The position numbers and the translations under genes were made by a program. Below, piece after piece: positions 20,744 to 32,981 of a DNA stretch of 64,000 nucleotides. The stretch comes from Cavenderia fasciculata (lineage: Eukaryota; Evosea; Eumycetozoa; Acytosteliales; Cavenderiaceae). A model generated the notes under the pieces. It had not been told where the DNA came from, ran no database searches, and worked only from the letters and a program-made list of their open reading frames with translations. Position 1 is the stretch's first letter, and each line of letters opens with the position of its first letter. The DNA lies in assembly GCF_000203815.1 (NCBI RefSeq), contig NW_004457729.1:1612674-1676673 (forward strand), in the 5' to 3' direction.

Positions 20744-23700
20744 ATGAAAATAATATTTTTATCTGTACTATTACTTTTTATGTTGGTATCGGTTGGACAA
20801 TCGGAACTCATTCTTACAGCCTATAACCCAACCAATAATCATTATTACCAACGTTATCAATTCCCAACAGGATCTTTCCTAACAGGATACAATGCAACTC
20901 AATTTTGTTCAGATTTACCAGTTGTCAATGGTACTCAAGCGTATGTATAAATATATATATTACAACAACAAAATATTCATTCGTTCATTTAAATAATAAT
21001 TTATTTAATTAACTTTTGTTCTCTCATATATATCTTATATTTTTATAGATACCTTGTAACTTGGACAACCAATGAAGAATGGTTATGGGCACATAGTGTT
21101 GGTATAGTTACCATTGAAGCTTCTTGGATGTCAGGTACTGATACTCCATCGGGTAGAGATGGTGTCTGGTTTTATAGTTCGGGTCCAGAGCGAGGACAAC
21201 CTTTATACAACCTTTATTTTGATAAATGTTATACTTCTTGTCAATTTGGTCCAGTTGAGCCAAATGTAAGTAAACACCCAAAAAAATATATATATATAAT
21301 TTATATATATCAAAAAGAATAACAATTAACCTTTCTTTTCTAGTTAATTCCAAATGAACATTATTTACATACTAGTGGAACTAAACTTGATCCATATTGG
21401 AATAATAATAATAATCTTGCAGCTATTCCAGCTGTTATTTGTGAGTATGGTGGTATGGAAGAACCAATTATGGCACCCGTCTCTACTGCAGGTGGTGAAA
21501 TGACTGTCACAAATTTGGGAGGATACCAATTATCTACTTTAACCATTACATTTTCAAAGGTGGGTGAAAGCACAACCTTTACATGTGGTGGCATTCAAAT
21601 TATAAACTCTACTGCCGTTACCTGTCAAATGCCAGCACAAACTGGTAAATACACAGTTGTTGTCAAGGATGGTACCAACAAGGTTTCAAAAACCTTCAAC
21701 TATCAATTTGAAAGTCCATTTGTCTCTTCTGTTTACCCAGGATACACCCAAGGTTCACTGTTGACTATAACTGGTACCAATTTCGGTTCCGATGCCAGTA
21801 AACTTGTTGTCACTGTCGGTTCATTGCTCACTCCATGCAATTCTATCAATTTCCTCGTCACCAGTCAAGCTTTTACTTGTATTCTCTCTGCTTCATTATC
21901 AGTCAATAACAAATTACTTCCAATTATAATGACTGTAGATACTTTATCTGTTAGAGCTTATAAACCTGCTGTTTGTATGTATAAAGAGAATAGTTTAAAT
22001 AGAATATCTTAAATAATTCATTTAATTAATTCCACTTTTTTATCTTTCTTTCTTTTTAGATTATGCTGCAAATAGAATGTTTTATTCAGGATTTATTAGT
22101 TCTTCAACATTCCAAGTAACCATTGCCAATTATTCATCACAACTGAGAGTTGATGGACAACCAGGTCATGCAGCTGTCATCAATAGTCAAGGATTATACG
22201 AGTTTTTAAATAATACTCTTCCATTCCCATTTGGTAGTGCTGTATGGCTTGCATGGCAGGGTGCTACATTTAACCCAGCCACTGGAGGTTATACCTATAT
22301 GTCTGGTCCCACTAATGGACAAACTGTACCAGGTGGTATCTATACACTCCAGACTCCCGACACTAGTACTTGGACAGCCTCGTCACAACTTTTATACAAC
22401 CTCTGGAATGGTACTTTGGCCATTTCCGCTGGAGCCGGCTCTACGTTGGTCGAGTATGGTGGTGATACCCCACAATTTAGTGCAAACACTACCAATATGG
22501 TTGGTACTCAGGGTGGCAACGTATCCATGTCGATGGACAACTATGGTACTCAGTTTAGTAGTATCGTCATTACATTCCGTGGTGCTACTGTTCCCTATTT
22601 TAGAGACTTTATCCAATCCTATTTGATTGCCAATGTACCAATCGGTATTGACGGTCCATACGAGATTACCGTGTCGATTGACGGTCGTGCTACACCTACC
22701 AAAACACAATACATCCAATACAGTCCACCAAATGTTGCCACTGTCAACAAAATCCCCACAACTGGTGGATTCATCACCATCCAAGGTACTAGTTTCTACA
22801 ACCTAGTCTCTGCTCTCACTCTTGGCGGTAATTCATGCGGTGTCTTGTCCTATGTCACTGCTCACACCATCGTCAGATGTCAAATGCCAGCTGGTTCAGG
22901 TATCTACCCATCCACTCTAAAGGTCGGTGCACAAGTATCCAACTCTTTCAACGTTATGTATGAAACACCAGTTGTCTCTACAGTCACACAAAACATTTCT
23001 CCATTGGGTGGTAGTATTACCATCAGTGGCAGTAATTTCTTCAATGACGCTACTCGTATTCAGGTCACAGTTGGTGGAGTAGTTTGTAGTAATGTCAATA
23101 TCGTCACTGCACACACTTCAATCAGTTGTACAATGCCAGCTGGTCAAGGTACTAGTTATGCAGTGGTTGTCACTGTATCTGGACAAGTATCCAACAACAA
23201 TGTACTCTTTTCCTATGCTGTCCCGACTATCACCAATGTTCGTCAAATCCAAGATTACATTGAAATCGACGGCAACAACTATGGATCTAATCTAGCTCTT
23301 GTCAATGTTGTCATTGGTTCGATTACCATCACCTCTTCATGTACACTTCAATCCAACACATTGATTCAATGCAAGAATCTTGCTACTACTGTTGTCAGTG
23401 GTGTTGTCAGTATCACCGGTCCATACCCAACTGCCCCAACCTTTACATTCACATTCACCCCCTACTTGACATCCATTACTCCAACTGTCATTCCAACCAA
23501 TGGAAATACAATCATCACAATTAATGGTAGATACTTTGAACAAACATCCAATGGAGTATCAAACACTATCAGTGTTTCTGATAATGGAGTAGCATCATCT
23601 TCTTCTCCACCACAATATGTCAGCAACCAAAGATTATTATATACTAGTCAATCGGGAACTGGTGTCCAAAAGACATTGACCGTTTCTGTCGGATCTAGAG

Positions 23701-26700
23701 CATCGAATGCATTACAGTATAGTTATGGTGCACCAACTCTATCTGCCACTCAGTCTGGTTTGAACATGAGATTGACAGGTACCAACTTTGGTAGTCAACT
23801 AGGATTGGTTTCAGTAAATATTGGTGAGCTTGATATGACCCAGATTGCCTATTCTACCCCACACTCTGTTTTGGATATTGTTCTACCAACCAACGTTCAA
23901 AATGGATTGGTTACTCTAACTGTAGACGGTCAGACTGCTTCTATTACAAATTTCAAGTTCCAACCAACTATTCTATCGGTACAAAGCCCACCTGTTCTCG
24001 GAGGACAATATAACATTACAGGTTATTTAATGGCAACTACCAACCAAGCCGGTCAATCTACCTCTCCAGCATTTACAGTCAACTCTCAAGCAGTTTCATG
24101 TGCCGTCATTGGCGAATCAACCAACACCTCGCCATACACCTATCAATGTCAAATGCCAGCTGGATCAGGAAAGGTACCAGCCATCATGACCATTGATGGA
24201 ACTTCATCACCAGCATTCACCTTTGCCTATCAATCCCCAACAGTCCTTACTGCGTCATCTACCTACTACCAAACACCAGGTCTTGTCACCATTACTGGAA
24301 CCAACTTTGCCAATACTAATCTAGTAGTATCTATACAATCAGCCAATTGTCCAATCAACCAGTTTGTCAATGACACCTTTTTGGTTGTTTCCTATGACTC
24401 TTCTGTCGTTCCACAAGGTTCATTAAACGTATCGGTTACAGTCAATGGTTTGAATGGATGGCGTCAAGCATTCACCTACTTTGGTCTCAGTATAACGTCG
24501 GCCGAACAAATTGGTGAAACTGTTGAAATCCATGGTAATTTGTTTGGTGATGTTTCCAAGCTCACCATATCTGTAGGAAATGCCTCGTCGGTGACAGGAT
24601 GTACTGGAAATGATACATTTATTCAATGCGCCACTCTACCAGCCTCTGCGACCAGTGGATACATCTCTGTAAAGAATGGTCCACTCTTTGATCGAGTCAT
24701 GTTGCTCTTTAGACCAATCCTCACATCCATCACACCAGTTTCAATCCAGACATCTGGCGACCAAATTACATTCCAAGGTAGATTCTTTGAAGATTTCAAC
24801 CCATCAACTGGTTCCATGGAACCTATTCAAGTACTAGTCGATGGTAATGCCTTGTCTTCTGTCACATTGGTCAACGCTCAATCATTGATTCTTGATGTGC
24901 CAGCTGGTTATGGATCCGATCACATTGTCCAAGTATCGTCATTGTCGCTCTTGTCAGAGAATACTTTTAAATTCACCTACAACAATCCACAAATTGTTTC
25001 AGTCGTTCGTTTAGATGCTTCTGATTACAACAGTTTAACTATTAGTGGATCAGATTTTAGTGATAACGCACAAGTTGTTCAAGCTACCATTGGAGGTGAA
25101 TCACTTGTTCTTGTATCAGTCACTCATACTGAAATCATTGTCACTGTTCCAGATAGTGCTAGAAATGGTTTGGTTCAAGTAACAGTATCTGGTTTGGTAT
25201 CTAATGAAATTCAATATGCCCTACAACCAGTCCTCTTGGCCGTCACACCCACCACCAAGTTATTAACTTCTGGTGCCAAGGTTACAGTCACTGGTTATTT
25301 CCTTTCAAGCACAGACTCTCTAGATCAACCATTACAATTAATTATCAATCAAAACTATACCGTCGTCGGTGAGAATAGATCAATTGTATTCTCATACTTG
25401 TCACCATCGATCAATAGTCCATACTCTTTGGAACTTTCCATTCCCATTGGACATGATTCATTTGAAGTTTCTGCCTATTATCCATCTACCAATCTCCAAT
25501 CAAACTCGATCTTGGTTCAATACCACGAACCAATCGTGACATCTGCCACACCAGTTCAAAAGAATGTTGGAGGTGATGTAACCATCTATGGACAATCGTT
25601 TGGTGATGGAGACAATCTAACCGTCACTATTGATACTGTCGAATGTACAGACGCCAAGTTGTTGGATGCCACTGTAGTTTCTCCTCAAAAGATTGTATGT
25701 CATTTTGATGCAAGTGTAGATACACCACTCAACCAAACACTCAATGTAACAGTCACTGCCCATAGTCTTGTTGGTACTGGTGCCGTTTTCCTCTACACCA
25801 AAGAGTTGACTTGTCCAAACAACTGCTCTTTGCACGGTATATGCCAACCACTCACTGGTAAATGTCTCTGTGACGCTGGTTACCTTTCCAGCCCAGACTG
25901 CTCTACCAAGGATGATGGAAATGTTAAACCAGTCGACCCCAATGTCGATCCAAATGGAAATACCACCTTCCCAGCCAAGGTTAATTTCACTATTGCCATT
26001 AGTCATCTAAGAGAAATCAATCTATTGGACAATAGCATTCTCAAGACACTCTCAACCAAGAACCTCGTATGGAATGTATCAACTGTCTCTGATAGCCAAA
26101 AACTCTACACTGGTCGTTTCCCAACTGACCCAGCCGTTATTTTGGTGACTATTACCAATTTCAAGGATGCAGGATCGATTGTGTTTGCCGGTGAGACCAT
26201 CCCAATCGAACCCAACAGTGTAAAGTATGAAGTCACTATCACCGATTGGGAGTGGGTCCAAGCTCTAAGCACACTCGAAATCATCTACAACACCAAGACT
26301 GATAAAAAATCGACATTCAACTGTGAGGAAAAGGATACAGCTCTCACTTCTACTCAAGATTCGGAATCACTCTACTCTTTCCAATTGGATACTGGATCAT
26401 CAGTATTGAATGCACGTTTCTCTACTAGAATGATTGTAGATTCTAGAATTGTACCATCCAAGGTTCTTTTATTGGATGCCAATGATGAACTCTATGGCAA
26501 GGTCAACACTACCGAAAAGGAGTACAATCTTTTAGTAGCCATGCAATCACCACATTTCACTGAATCGACTGTCCTCGATCCAACATTCTCATCACTTCTC
26601 AAGAGTGAAACCAAAACAGAGTGTGGTTCCACTTCAAATTGGCGTATTCCTGTTATCGTTGTATGCAGTGTAGTTGGTGGAGCACTTGTCTTCCTCTCTG

Positions 26701-26777
26701 CTTTCCTCGTACAAAGAAAACTTCGTCATAAAACTTTAAATTCTATTCAAATGTCAAAGAAACGTTATGTCGATTAA
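20744..26777 (+). CDS. ComC-like surface protein: lectin-like, TIG repeats, EGF, transmembrane
   Basis: Four exons, join(20744..20940,21049..21265,21344..21974,22060..26777), give 1,920 residues. The signal peptide is MKIIFLSVLLLFMLVSVGQS. Next come two regions resembling C-type-lectin-like domains (YLVTWTTNEEWLWAHSVG with DGVWFYSSGPERGQP; then GQPGHAAVINSQGLYEFL with WLAWQG). The bulk is many IPT/TIG Ig-like repeats marked by GGxxTIxGxNF and CQMPAGSG motifs. An EGF module follows (CPNNCSLHGICQPLTGKCLCDAGY), then the conserved ComC-type membrane-proximal domain (IVFAGETIPIEPNS). A transmembrane helix (IPVIVVCSVVGGALVFLSAF) ends in a short basic cytoplasmic tail. Proteins of this build are dictyostelid cell-surface adhesion or signalling molecules. 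It is a paralogue of the gene at 44204-50682, which ends in a GPI-type tail instead. The ligand is unknown. Confidence 0.88.
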
Positions 26778-26840
26778 ATAAATAAACAAATAAATAATTA
26801 ATAATAATATTTTAAAATTAAATTTTAATTTCTTTACTAT

Positions 26841-29002
26841 TTATTTCTTTTCACCAACTATTGATAAATTTCTTGTATACCATTTTGCACCAAAAGATGA
26901 ATCTATTGGTTTCTTTTGATCAAAACGTAAACCAGTTTCCTTGACTCTATGAGCCCAAGCCTTTTCCTTGTTTGATATACCCTTAAGTTTATAGTATTCC
27001 ATAAATAGACTGAGTGTTTTGAGTGTTGATTGATTGATTTCATTTTCTTCAAACCATTTGAGAGCATGTGATTCTCTACTTAGCAATAGATTGGTTTCAA
27101 TGATTCGATGAACCGATTGATCGTATAAAGAGCGATCGGTGGCTCGCAATATGGCAAGGTATTTGGTGAATAGGGTGCCATACTTTTGTAGTCTTGCTTG
27201 ATCGAGTTCAAAGAAGGCGAGTAGGTCGGGGATGAGACGGAGATCGACATCTGCCGACTCTTTGGATTCGGCCAACTCGATAATCTTTTCAATCTCTTGG
27301 TGTTGGCCAGTGAGCAAGAGATATTGGATTGTGTCTCCATAGATTGACCATTTGAGTCGAGGTGTCCTTTGTCTTGTAATCTCGAGTGCCTTTTTCAATA
27401 GTTCGTGATTACGTATTCTACAAGAGACATAGAGTGCCTTGCTCAAGAGATGATGGGGTATCTCGACATTGGTGTGTTCTGATGCAAAGAGATGAAACAC
27501 CTCTTCTAGACACCACGTCGCATACCCTTTGCGATGCATACATATACCAATGACATTGTGGTAGAGGTCAAAGAGGGATTTGTGCAACTCTGCCTTGGTC
27601 ATGTCTGGCTCGCGTATACGGATAATCTCTGCAAAGAGAAAACTGATAAAATTCTTCATCGTGTCGATCTGGTAGTCGGGTGTGCGACTGATATAGGCAT
27701 TGACGAGTGCAGTGAGCACGAAATTGTTGTAGGCAATCTTGGGATAGTTTTCAGTGAGCACCTTGTAAAACGAGTTGATCTGATCGACCGTCTCGATCTT
27801 TAGAAGTGCCGACGATGCCATTAAAATGGTTGGTTCGACGCCATGTCTCTCCATCTCGGCCCAATACTGATCGTAAAGGTCGAATCGCTTGATACGGGAG
27901 AACCCAACCAACATTGCCTCGAAAATACTAGTATCCACCTTGGTATTGGAGAGTTGTGCGTGTTGTCTCTCCTTTTCATAGATTTTGATGGCACGTCCAA
28001 CATTGTGATTTTCATTGACCAACACTTGAATAATGGCAGCATTAAAAGGGCCCCATTTAGACAGTCCTTCATAATCGACCTCTGCCTCTATACGATTAAC
28101 CTTTTGTAGTTCCATTCTATTTAATCGTACCACCTGTATGTATGTATCAATTGTGAATTTACTTTTATATTGTTCTTTGTATTCTACCAAAAGTCCATAG
28201 AAATTTTTTGCTTTTGTCTCTTCATTTGTATCCAAAGCAAACTTTAGAAACAATGTCAATAAATCGATATTAACCAATCGTTTTCTAGTCAGTGCACGTG
28301 ACATATGCCACAACATCTTATTTCTCTGTGATTTATATAATATCTCTGATATGGATTGATAGATTTCAAGATCTCTACAACCTATCTTTTGTAACCATTG
28401 ATTAATATAATATACATATTTTGGACTTTCATAATATACATTATCATTCTTTAATGAATTTATTAAACTAAATATAAAAAGAGTAGATTAGTATTAGGAA
28501 AGTTTTGTTTGTACAAAGAAGTAAAAAGAGGTTACCTTTGACTATCAAGTTTGTTTGTTTTAGGATCAACAAATGTTGATGAGAGGTATCTAGTCAATTG
28601 AACAGGTGAAGGATACTTTTCTAAAATTGGATGACTTGGTTCTCCATCCCCTACAAATTCTTGATCACTATTGAATAATTCAAAACTTCCTTGTTGTTGC
28701 GTGTTCTGAGATGATGATGGCGGTAATGCAGTTGAAGTTGAAGTAGTAAAATATCGACTATGTTTATTATTATTATTCTTGGTACAAGTATTATTATTAT
28801 TATTATTCTTAATGTTACTGATTAATTCTATCGACCTAGATGATTGACTTTGATAGCTATATTGACAACATTGATTATATGTTGATGATGAAGCTGATCT
28901 AGTATTATTTGTTGTTGTAATGAGTCTGATGTAGCTACCACTATTCAAACCTTTCCTACACCATGACAGTATATTTGTAGTTGTCTTTTGTGTCAACATC
29001 AT
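26841..29002 (-). CDS. PPR-like mitochondrial protein
   Basis: Two exons, complement(join(26841..28467,28536..29002)), give 697 residues. The N-terminus (MMLTQKTTTNILSWCRKG) is basic, Ser/Thr-rich and lacks acids, as expected of a mitochondrial presequence, and is followed by an Asn/Ser-rich stretch. The remainder is helical-pair repeats resembling pentatricopeptide repeats, for example PFNAAIIQVLVNENHNVGRA and FEAMLVGFSRIKRFDLYDQY followed by WAEMERHGVEP. PPR proteins bind organelle RNA and act in processing or translation. The repeats are degenerate, so the RNA target cannot be read from the code residues. Its start is 228 bases from that of the divergent hop2 gene. It could also be a TPR-like scaffold; mitochondrial import is my inference. 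Confidence 0.7.
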
Positions 29003-29230
29003 TTATCGTGTGAACACCCAAACAAAGTAAGTATCTCTTGATCATCGGTCATTCCCATTTTCATTATCTCTCCTGGAGTCGACGATTCAATATTCTTTTT
29101 TTATTTATTAATTTTTTCTAAGAAGTTCGATTATGAAACAATAAACTATTATTATTGCAACTTCAAATTCATTACATTGTCTTTCATACTTTAACAAATA
29201 TATATATACATATAACATACATATACTAAA
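29003..29230. promoter_or_regulatory. Short bidirectional promoter
   Basis: 228 bases separate the start codons of the PPR-like gene (-) and hop2 (+). A/T runs and TATATA at about 29200-29215 lie on the hop2 side. The two genes probably share control elements. Confidence 0.4.
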
Positions 29231-30099
29231 ATGGGACCAAAAGCAAAACCAGGAGCAAACGCAGAACGTATGTTAAACATAAATAACCTTGTAGATGATG
29301 AAGAACCATGATTAGTACTAACCTTTATATATATTATTCTGATCAATTAAAGTTGATAAAGTATTACAATATATAAATCAAGAGAATAGACCATTTACAG
29401 CAGCACTTTTAGAACAAAAGATGCCATCACTTACAAAGGCTGCTTGTCAAAAGATACTCAAGGCATTGGATGATAAAGGAAAGATTGCATCGAAAGAGTT
29501 TGGAAAGACATTGGTCTATTGGAAATTACAAGAAAAGGAAGAGTTGGATGAATATGGACAACCTATAAACGGTGGCAAGCCTACGGTTGAAGACATTGCT
29601 CGTCAAATCACTTCAAAAAAGGCAGAGGCTGAATCATTGGCCAATGAATATAAACAACTTCAAGTAGAATCTAGAAAACTTGAATCACAACCAACAGACA
29701 AGGAAATAGAAGATGAAATTAAAAAATTAACAGAAGAAAACAAAGCATTACAAGACAAGGTTAATCAATATGCAAAGAAAAAGGATGTTGTCATGTCTGA
29801 ATCTGAATTAAAACAATTAAAAGAGAATCATGCAAAAGCAAGAGTATGGCAAATATATAATATAATATATATTTAATAGTAATCATTTATACTAATAATT
29901 ATTTAATTTTTTTTAGAGAGAATGGGTAAAAAGAAAGAAAACATTTAAAGAAGTTGTTGATGCAGTATTGGAAAGAACTGGAAAAAAGAAAGCAGATTTG
30001 AAAGAAAATATTGGTTGGGAAGATGATGAAGATCTTGGTGTTAAAATGATTGAAGATAGAAGTAAACCAGATAGAGATGTTAAAAAGGTTAAAAGATAA
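29231..30099 (+). CDS. hop2: HOP2/PSMC3IP meiotic recombination protein
   Basis: Three exons, join(29231..29267,29353..29843,29917..30099), give 236 residues, close to the roughly 217 of the human protein. HOP2 works with MND1 to stimulate DMC1/RAD51 strand invasion between homologous chromosomes in meiosis. After a basic start (MGPKAKPGANAE) comes the winged-helix TBPIP domain: VLQYINQENRPFTAALLEQK, ACQKILKALDDKGKIASKEF, GKTLVYW. A long coiled coil follows (EDIARQITSKKAEAESLANE to about residue 165), then REWVKRKKTFKEVVDAVLER and the acidic GWEDDEDLGVKMIED. A short basic tail ends the protein. The 37-base first exon was chosen because its ATG is the only one keeping the winged-helix start in frame across a GT-AG intron. 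Confidence 0.92.
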
Positions 30100-30275
30100 A
30101 TCATTTAATTAATTATTAGTGATAACTCTTTTCTTTTTTTTTTGTAAATAAATACTATTAAATAATATATGTTTTTGTTGTGGGGAATTATTTATTAGAA
30201 TTAAATAATAAACTTTTGCTTTTCTCCATCAACTTTAATAATCGTTCTTTGTGATATTCTTCTATTCTATTTGAT

Positions 30276-31354
30276 TTATCTCTTTTTTCCATCTGACTTG
30301 GGAGTTCCACCACCAGTTGAACCAGCAACTTGCTTTTTTAGAGAAGGTGATTCATATGCAGATTTGTTGTGTCTTCTTGCACCAGCAATTCCATCCAAAT
30401 ATCTTTGTTCGTCTTCATCATATTCTCCCTCGTATTCATCGTCATCGTCATCATAGTAGTAGTCATTGTACCGCGAAGAGTTGGAGGAATGTGAAAGACT
30501 TGTTTTAAAGTTGTTATGGTTGGTGTAAAATGTTTTTAGCTCGTTGAGTGCTGTTTCAATGGTATAAATGTGAGACAATATATCTTCTGGATCGAATGGT
30601 TCCAAACGACTGAGATCGTCACGTAGTCGTGTCATATTATCTGTTATTGTCAAGAGTTCCAATGCATCGCTTTGATTGGTACCCGCCAAATAGACCTTGC
30701 TGTTTGGGTTGCGGACTGGTGGTGCCGATTCAATCATCAGTCCAACCGAATCTCTTAATCTAAACAACTTTATCAATTCCTCTAAAAAGTAGGTGTGATC
30801 AAGACACCCAAGGTCAACCTCTACAGTCGATGGATGTGGTTTTGGCGGAGGTGTCACTTCAATAATTCTATTATCATTCTCTACATATAATTGTTTTATA
30901 TCTAGACAAAGGAAACAAGTAAGATATTAATATTAATACTTTTTCGTTCATTCTCCCATGTGTCTCTTTGATTCATACCAGCTTTACAAAGTGGACATGC
31001 AACCTTATTCTTTATCCAATTATCTATACATTCTAAACTGTTTTTGGTTTTGTAAAGTTGATTAGAATAATGTAAAAATTAAGGTATTCATTATCACAAT
31101 CATTGTTCCCTCTCTCTCTAGAGAGAGTGAGTATCAATAGCTTGATCTTCTAATTAAAACCTATATAATTACCAATAAGCATGTTGACATCCAACTACAC
31201 TTGTTGTATTTGTCATTGGACTTAGACAAATCGGGCATGTTTGATTATTATTACTATTATCTGTGCTATCGCTATTACTACTATTATTTATATTTCTGTT
31301 TTTATTATTATTACTATTACTATTATTACTATTATCAATATTGGTCGTCTCCAT
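30276..31354 (-). CDS. C3HC4 RING-finger protein, probable E3 ubiquitin ligase
   Basis: Three exons, complement(join(30276..30901,30979..31037,31173..31354)), give 288 residues. The start METTNIDNS is followed by an Asn/Ser linker. The RING finger is split by the first intron: CPICLSPMTN then VVGCQHAYC and, after the junction, LECIDNWIKNKVACPLCK, which gives the C3HC4 ligand spacing. Trp in NWIKNK and the Pro of CPLC are typical E2-contact positions. The rest has IKQLYVENDNRIIEV, a PP-rich turn, a helical region (YFLEELIKLFRLRDSVGLMI and a second helix pair), then an acidic DDDDDEYEGEYDEDEQ patch and a basic tail. A related topology occurs in RING proteins of the TOPORS class, but the similarity is too weak to name it. 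An upstream in-frame frame lacks a better ATG. Confidence 0.8.
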
Positions 31355-31660
31355 TTTTAATGTTAATATTATATTTGTATATGTATATGTACAGGTATAT
31401 CTATGTATTGTATCGTTGAATCTATGGTGTATTCTGAACAATAGGGGTGATTTGATTAAATCTAATCAACAAATAAATAATATATATTTATCTATCTTTG
31501 TTGTAAGTACTAAAAGGTGAAAACTATTGGTTTCTTTCAATTCGCGATTTTACTTTTTATTTCTCAGTTTTTGAAACTACAAAATCCGTTTATTTATTTT
31601 TAATTTATTTTCTTTTATTTATGAAAAAATGAATGAAATGAAGCCTCTTTCTCTCTATAT
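31355..31660. other. Intergenic, promoter of the RING gene
   Basis: 306 bases between the RING gene start and the 3' end of the countin-like gene, both on the minus strand. AT-rich with TATATTTATCTATC near 31480. Nothing else is seen. Confidence 0.5.
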
Positions 31661-32577
31661 TTAATATTTTCTATTATAGTTACGAACAACTACAACTTCT
31701 GGTTCTTGGTCTATAGTAGATGAAGCTGGAGCAATGGTGAAAGGGAAAATGATAGTTCCGAGGTTGGCTGAACCTTCATAAAACTTGACAGAGTTGCAAC
31801 TGCCGGCACAGATTTGTGAAGAGATGGAATAGGTATAGTTTCCGACTAAATTGGAACCGATGGTTGGAATGGCCATTTGGAATGGGACATAGGTACCGGA
31901 TTCACAGTTGACTATAATAGTGGTGTTGGTGACGACGACGGTACCATTCTTGTCGGTAATGTTGAATTGGTATTCACCGACACCAAGGGTTTGGGTGATA
32001 TAAACTAAATTCTTGAACAAAATGGTGTCACCATACTTTGGCTTGTCTGGGAAATTGTTGACTTGAGTGGTATAGGCTGATGGTCTAGAGTTGACAGGAC
32101 ACAATTTAGAGATGAGACAGAAATGGATTGGATCGGCATTCTCAATAATCTTTGAGTATGCTGTTATATTACCAGATGCATAACATGTGGTATTACAAAT
32201 GGTAAAGGATTGTGTATCAACTTTTTCACATAATTCCTAAGTATGGAGAAAAAAAAAAAAAAAAAAAGATCAAGACAGATATTAATAAATATTCATGTAT
32301 GTTCATGTCATGTGATCGGGTGCAAGACCCTATTGTGATTATATATATATATTATACATACAGCACAATCAGCAAACTTTGTGGTACCATTCAAGGTTTC
32401 GATGATATTGGGAGCAGCAGCTTCAAAGTTAGAAATACAAGTGAGACATGTTTCAGTTGGTACTGGGGGGGCTGGGGTTGGTGAGGGAGTTGGTGATGGA
32501 GTTCCGACTTGGGCAAGACCAATAGAGATAAAGAGAGAAAAGATACAGATAAGTGAAATGATTGTGAATTTATTCAT
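31661..32577 (-). CDS. Countin-like secreted protein with saposin-like Cys domain
   Basis: Two exons, complement(join(31661..32236,32362..32577)), give 263 residues. The signal peptide MNKFTIISLICIFSLFISIG precedes a Pro/Thr hinge (TPSPTPSPTPAPPVP). A saposin-like Cys domain follows: CLTCISNFEAAAP, FADCAELCEKVDTQSF, CNTTCYASGN, then DPIHFCLISKLCPVN. The C-terminal half is beta-rich and Ig-like (YGDTILFKNLVYITQTLGVG), with several Asn-X-Thr sites. This arrangement and the DPI-FC-CPVN signature match the countin family, whose founding member is part of the counting factor that limits Dictyostelium group size. Whether this copy acts in group-size sensing is inference. It sits among other genes for secreted proteins. 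Confidence 0.75.
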
Positions 32578-32981
32578 CTTTGTGTGTGCGTATTTATTTA
32601 TTTATATATTATATGTATGTGTATGATGATGATGTAACAATAGACTATGATGGCCTCGGACAGTTTAGATAAATATTGATGGGTTGATTTGATTTGCTTT
32701 GGTTTTTTTAGAAATATCTCTCTGGAAAATTAGTGAACTAGTGCTTAAAAAAAGATATTTTGGTTGACGACTTTCCTACCCATTGATGATGAATTCAATT
32801 CCCTCTTTTATTCGTGTCCTTTGACAATTTAAATATCAGAGTACCCATTTTTTATTTTATGTTAATATCTTGATTCGATGGATAAATTGTTGGATTCGAT
32901 GGATAAATTTGATGATAAATGTGGTTCCGGAAAACAACTGCTTGTTGCTCGTCGTTCCACATCATCGAGGTCGACCTAGCT
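32578..32981. other. Intergenic, promoter of the countin-like gene
   Basis: 404 bases between the countin-like start and the 3' end of the Cys-rich gene, both on the minus strand. AT-rich with ATGATGATG and TATGTATGTG short repeats near 32610-32635. Open frames on the plus strand here are antisense shadows. Confidence 0.5.
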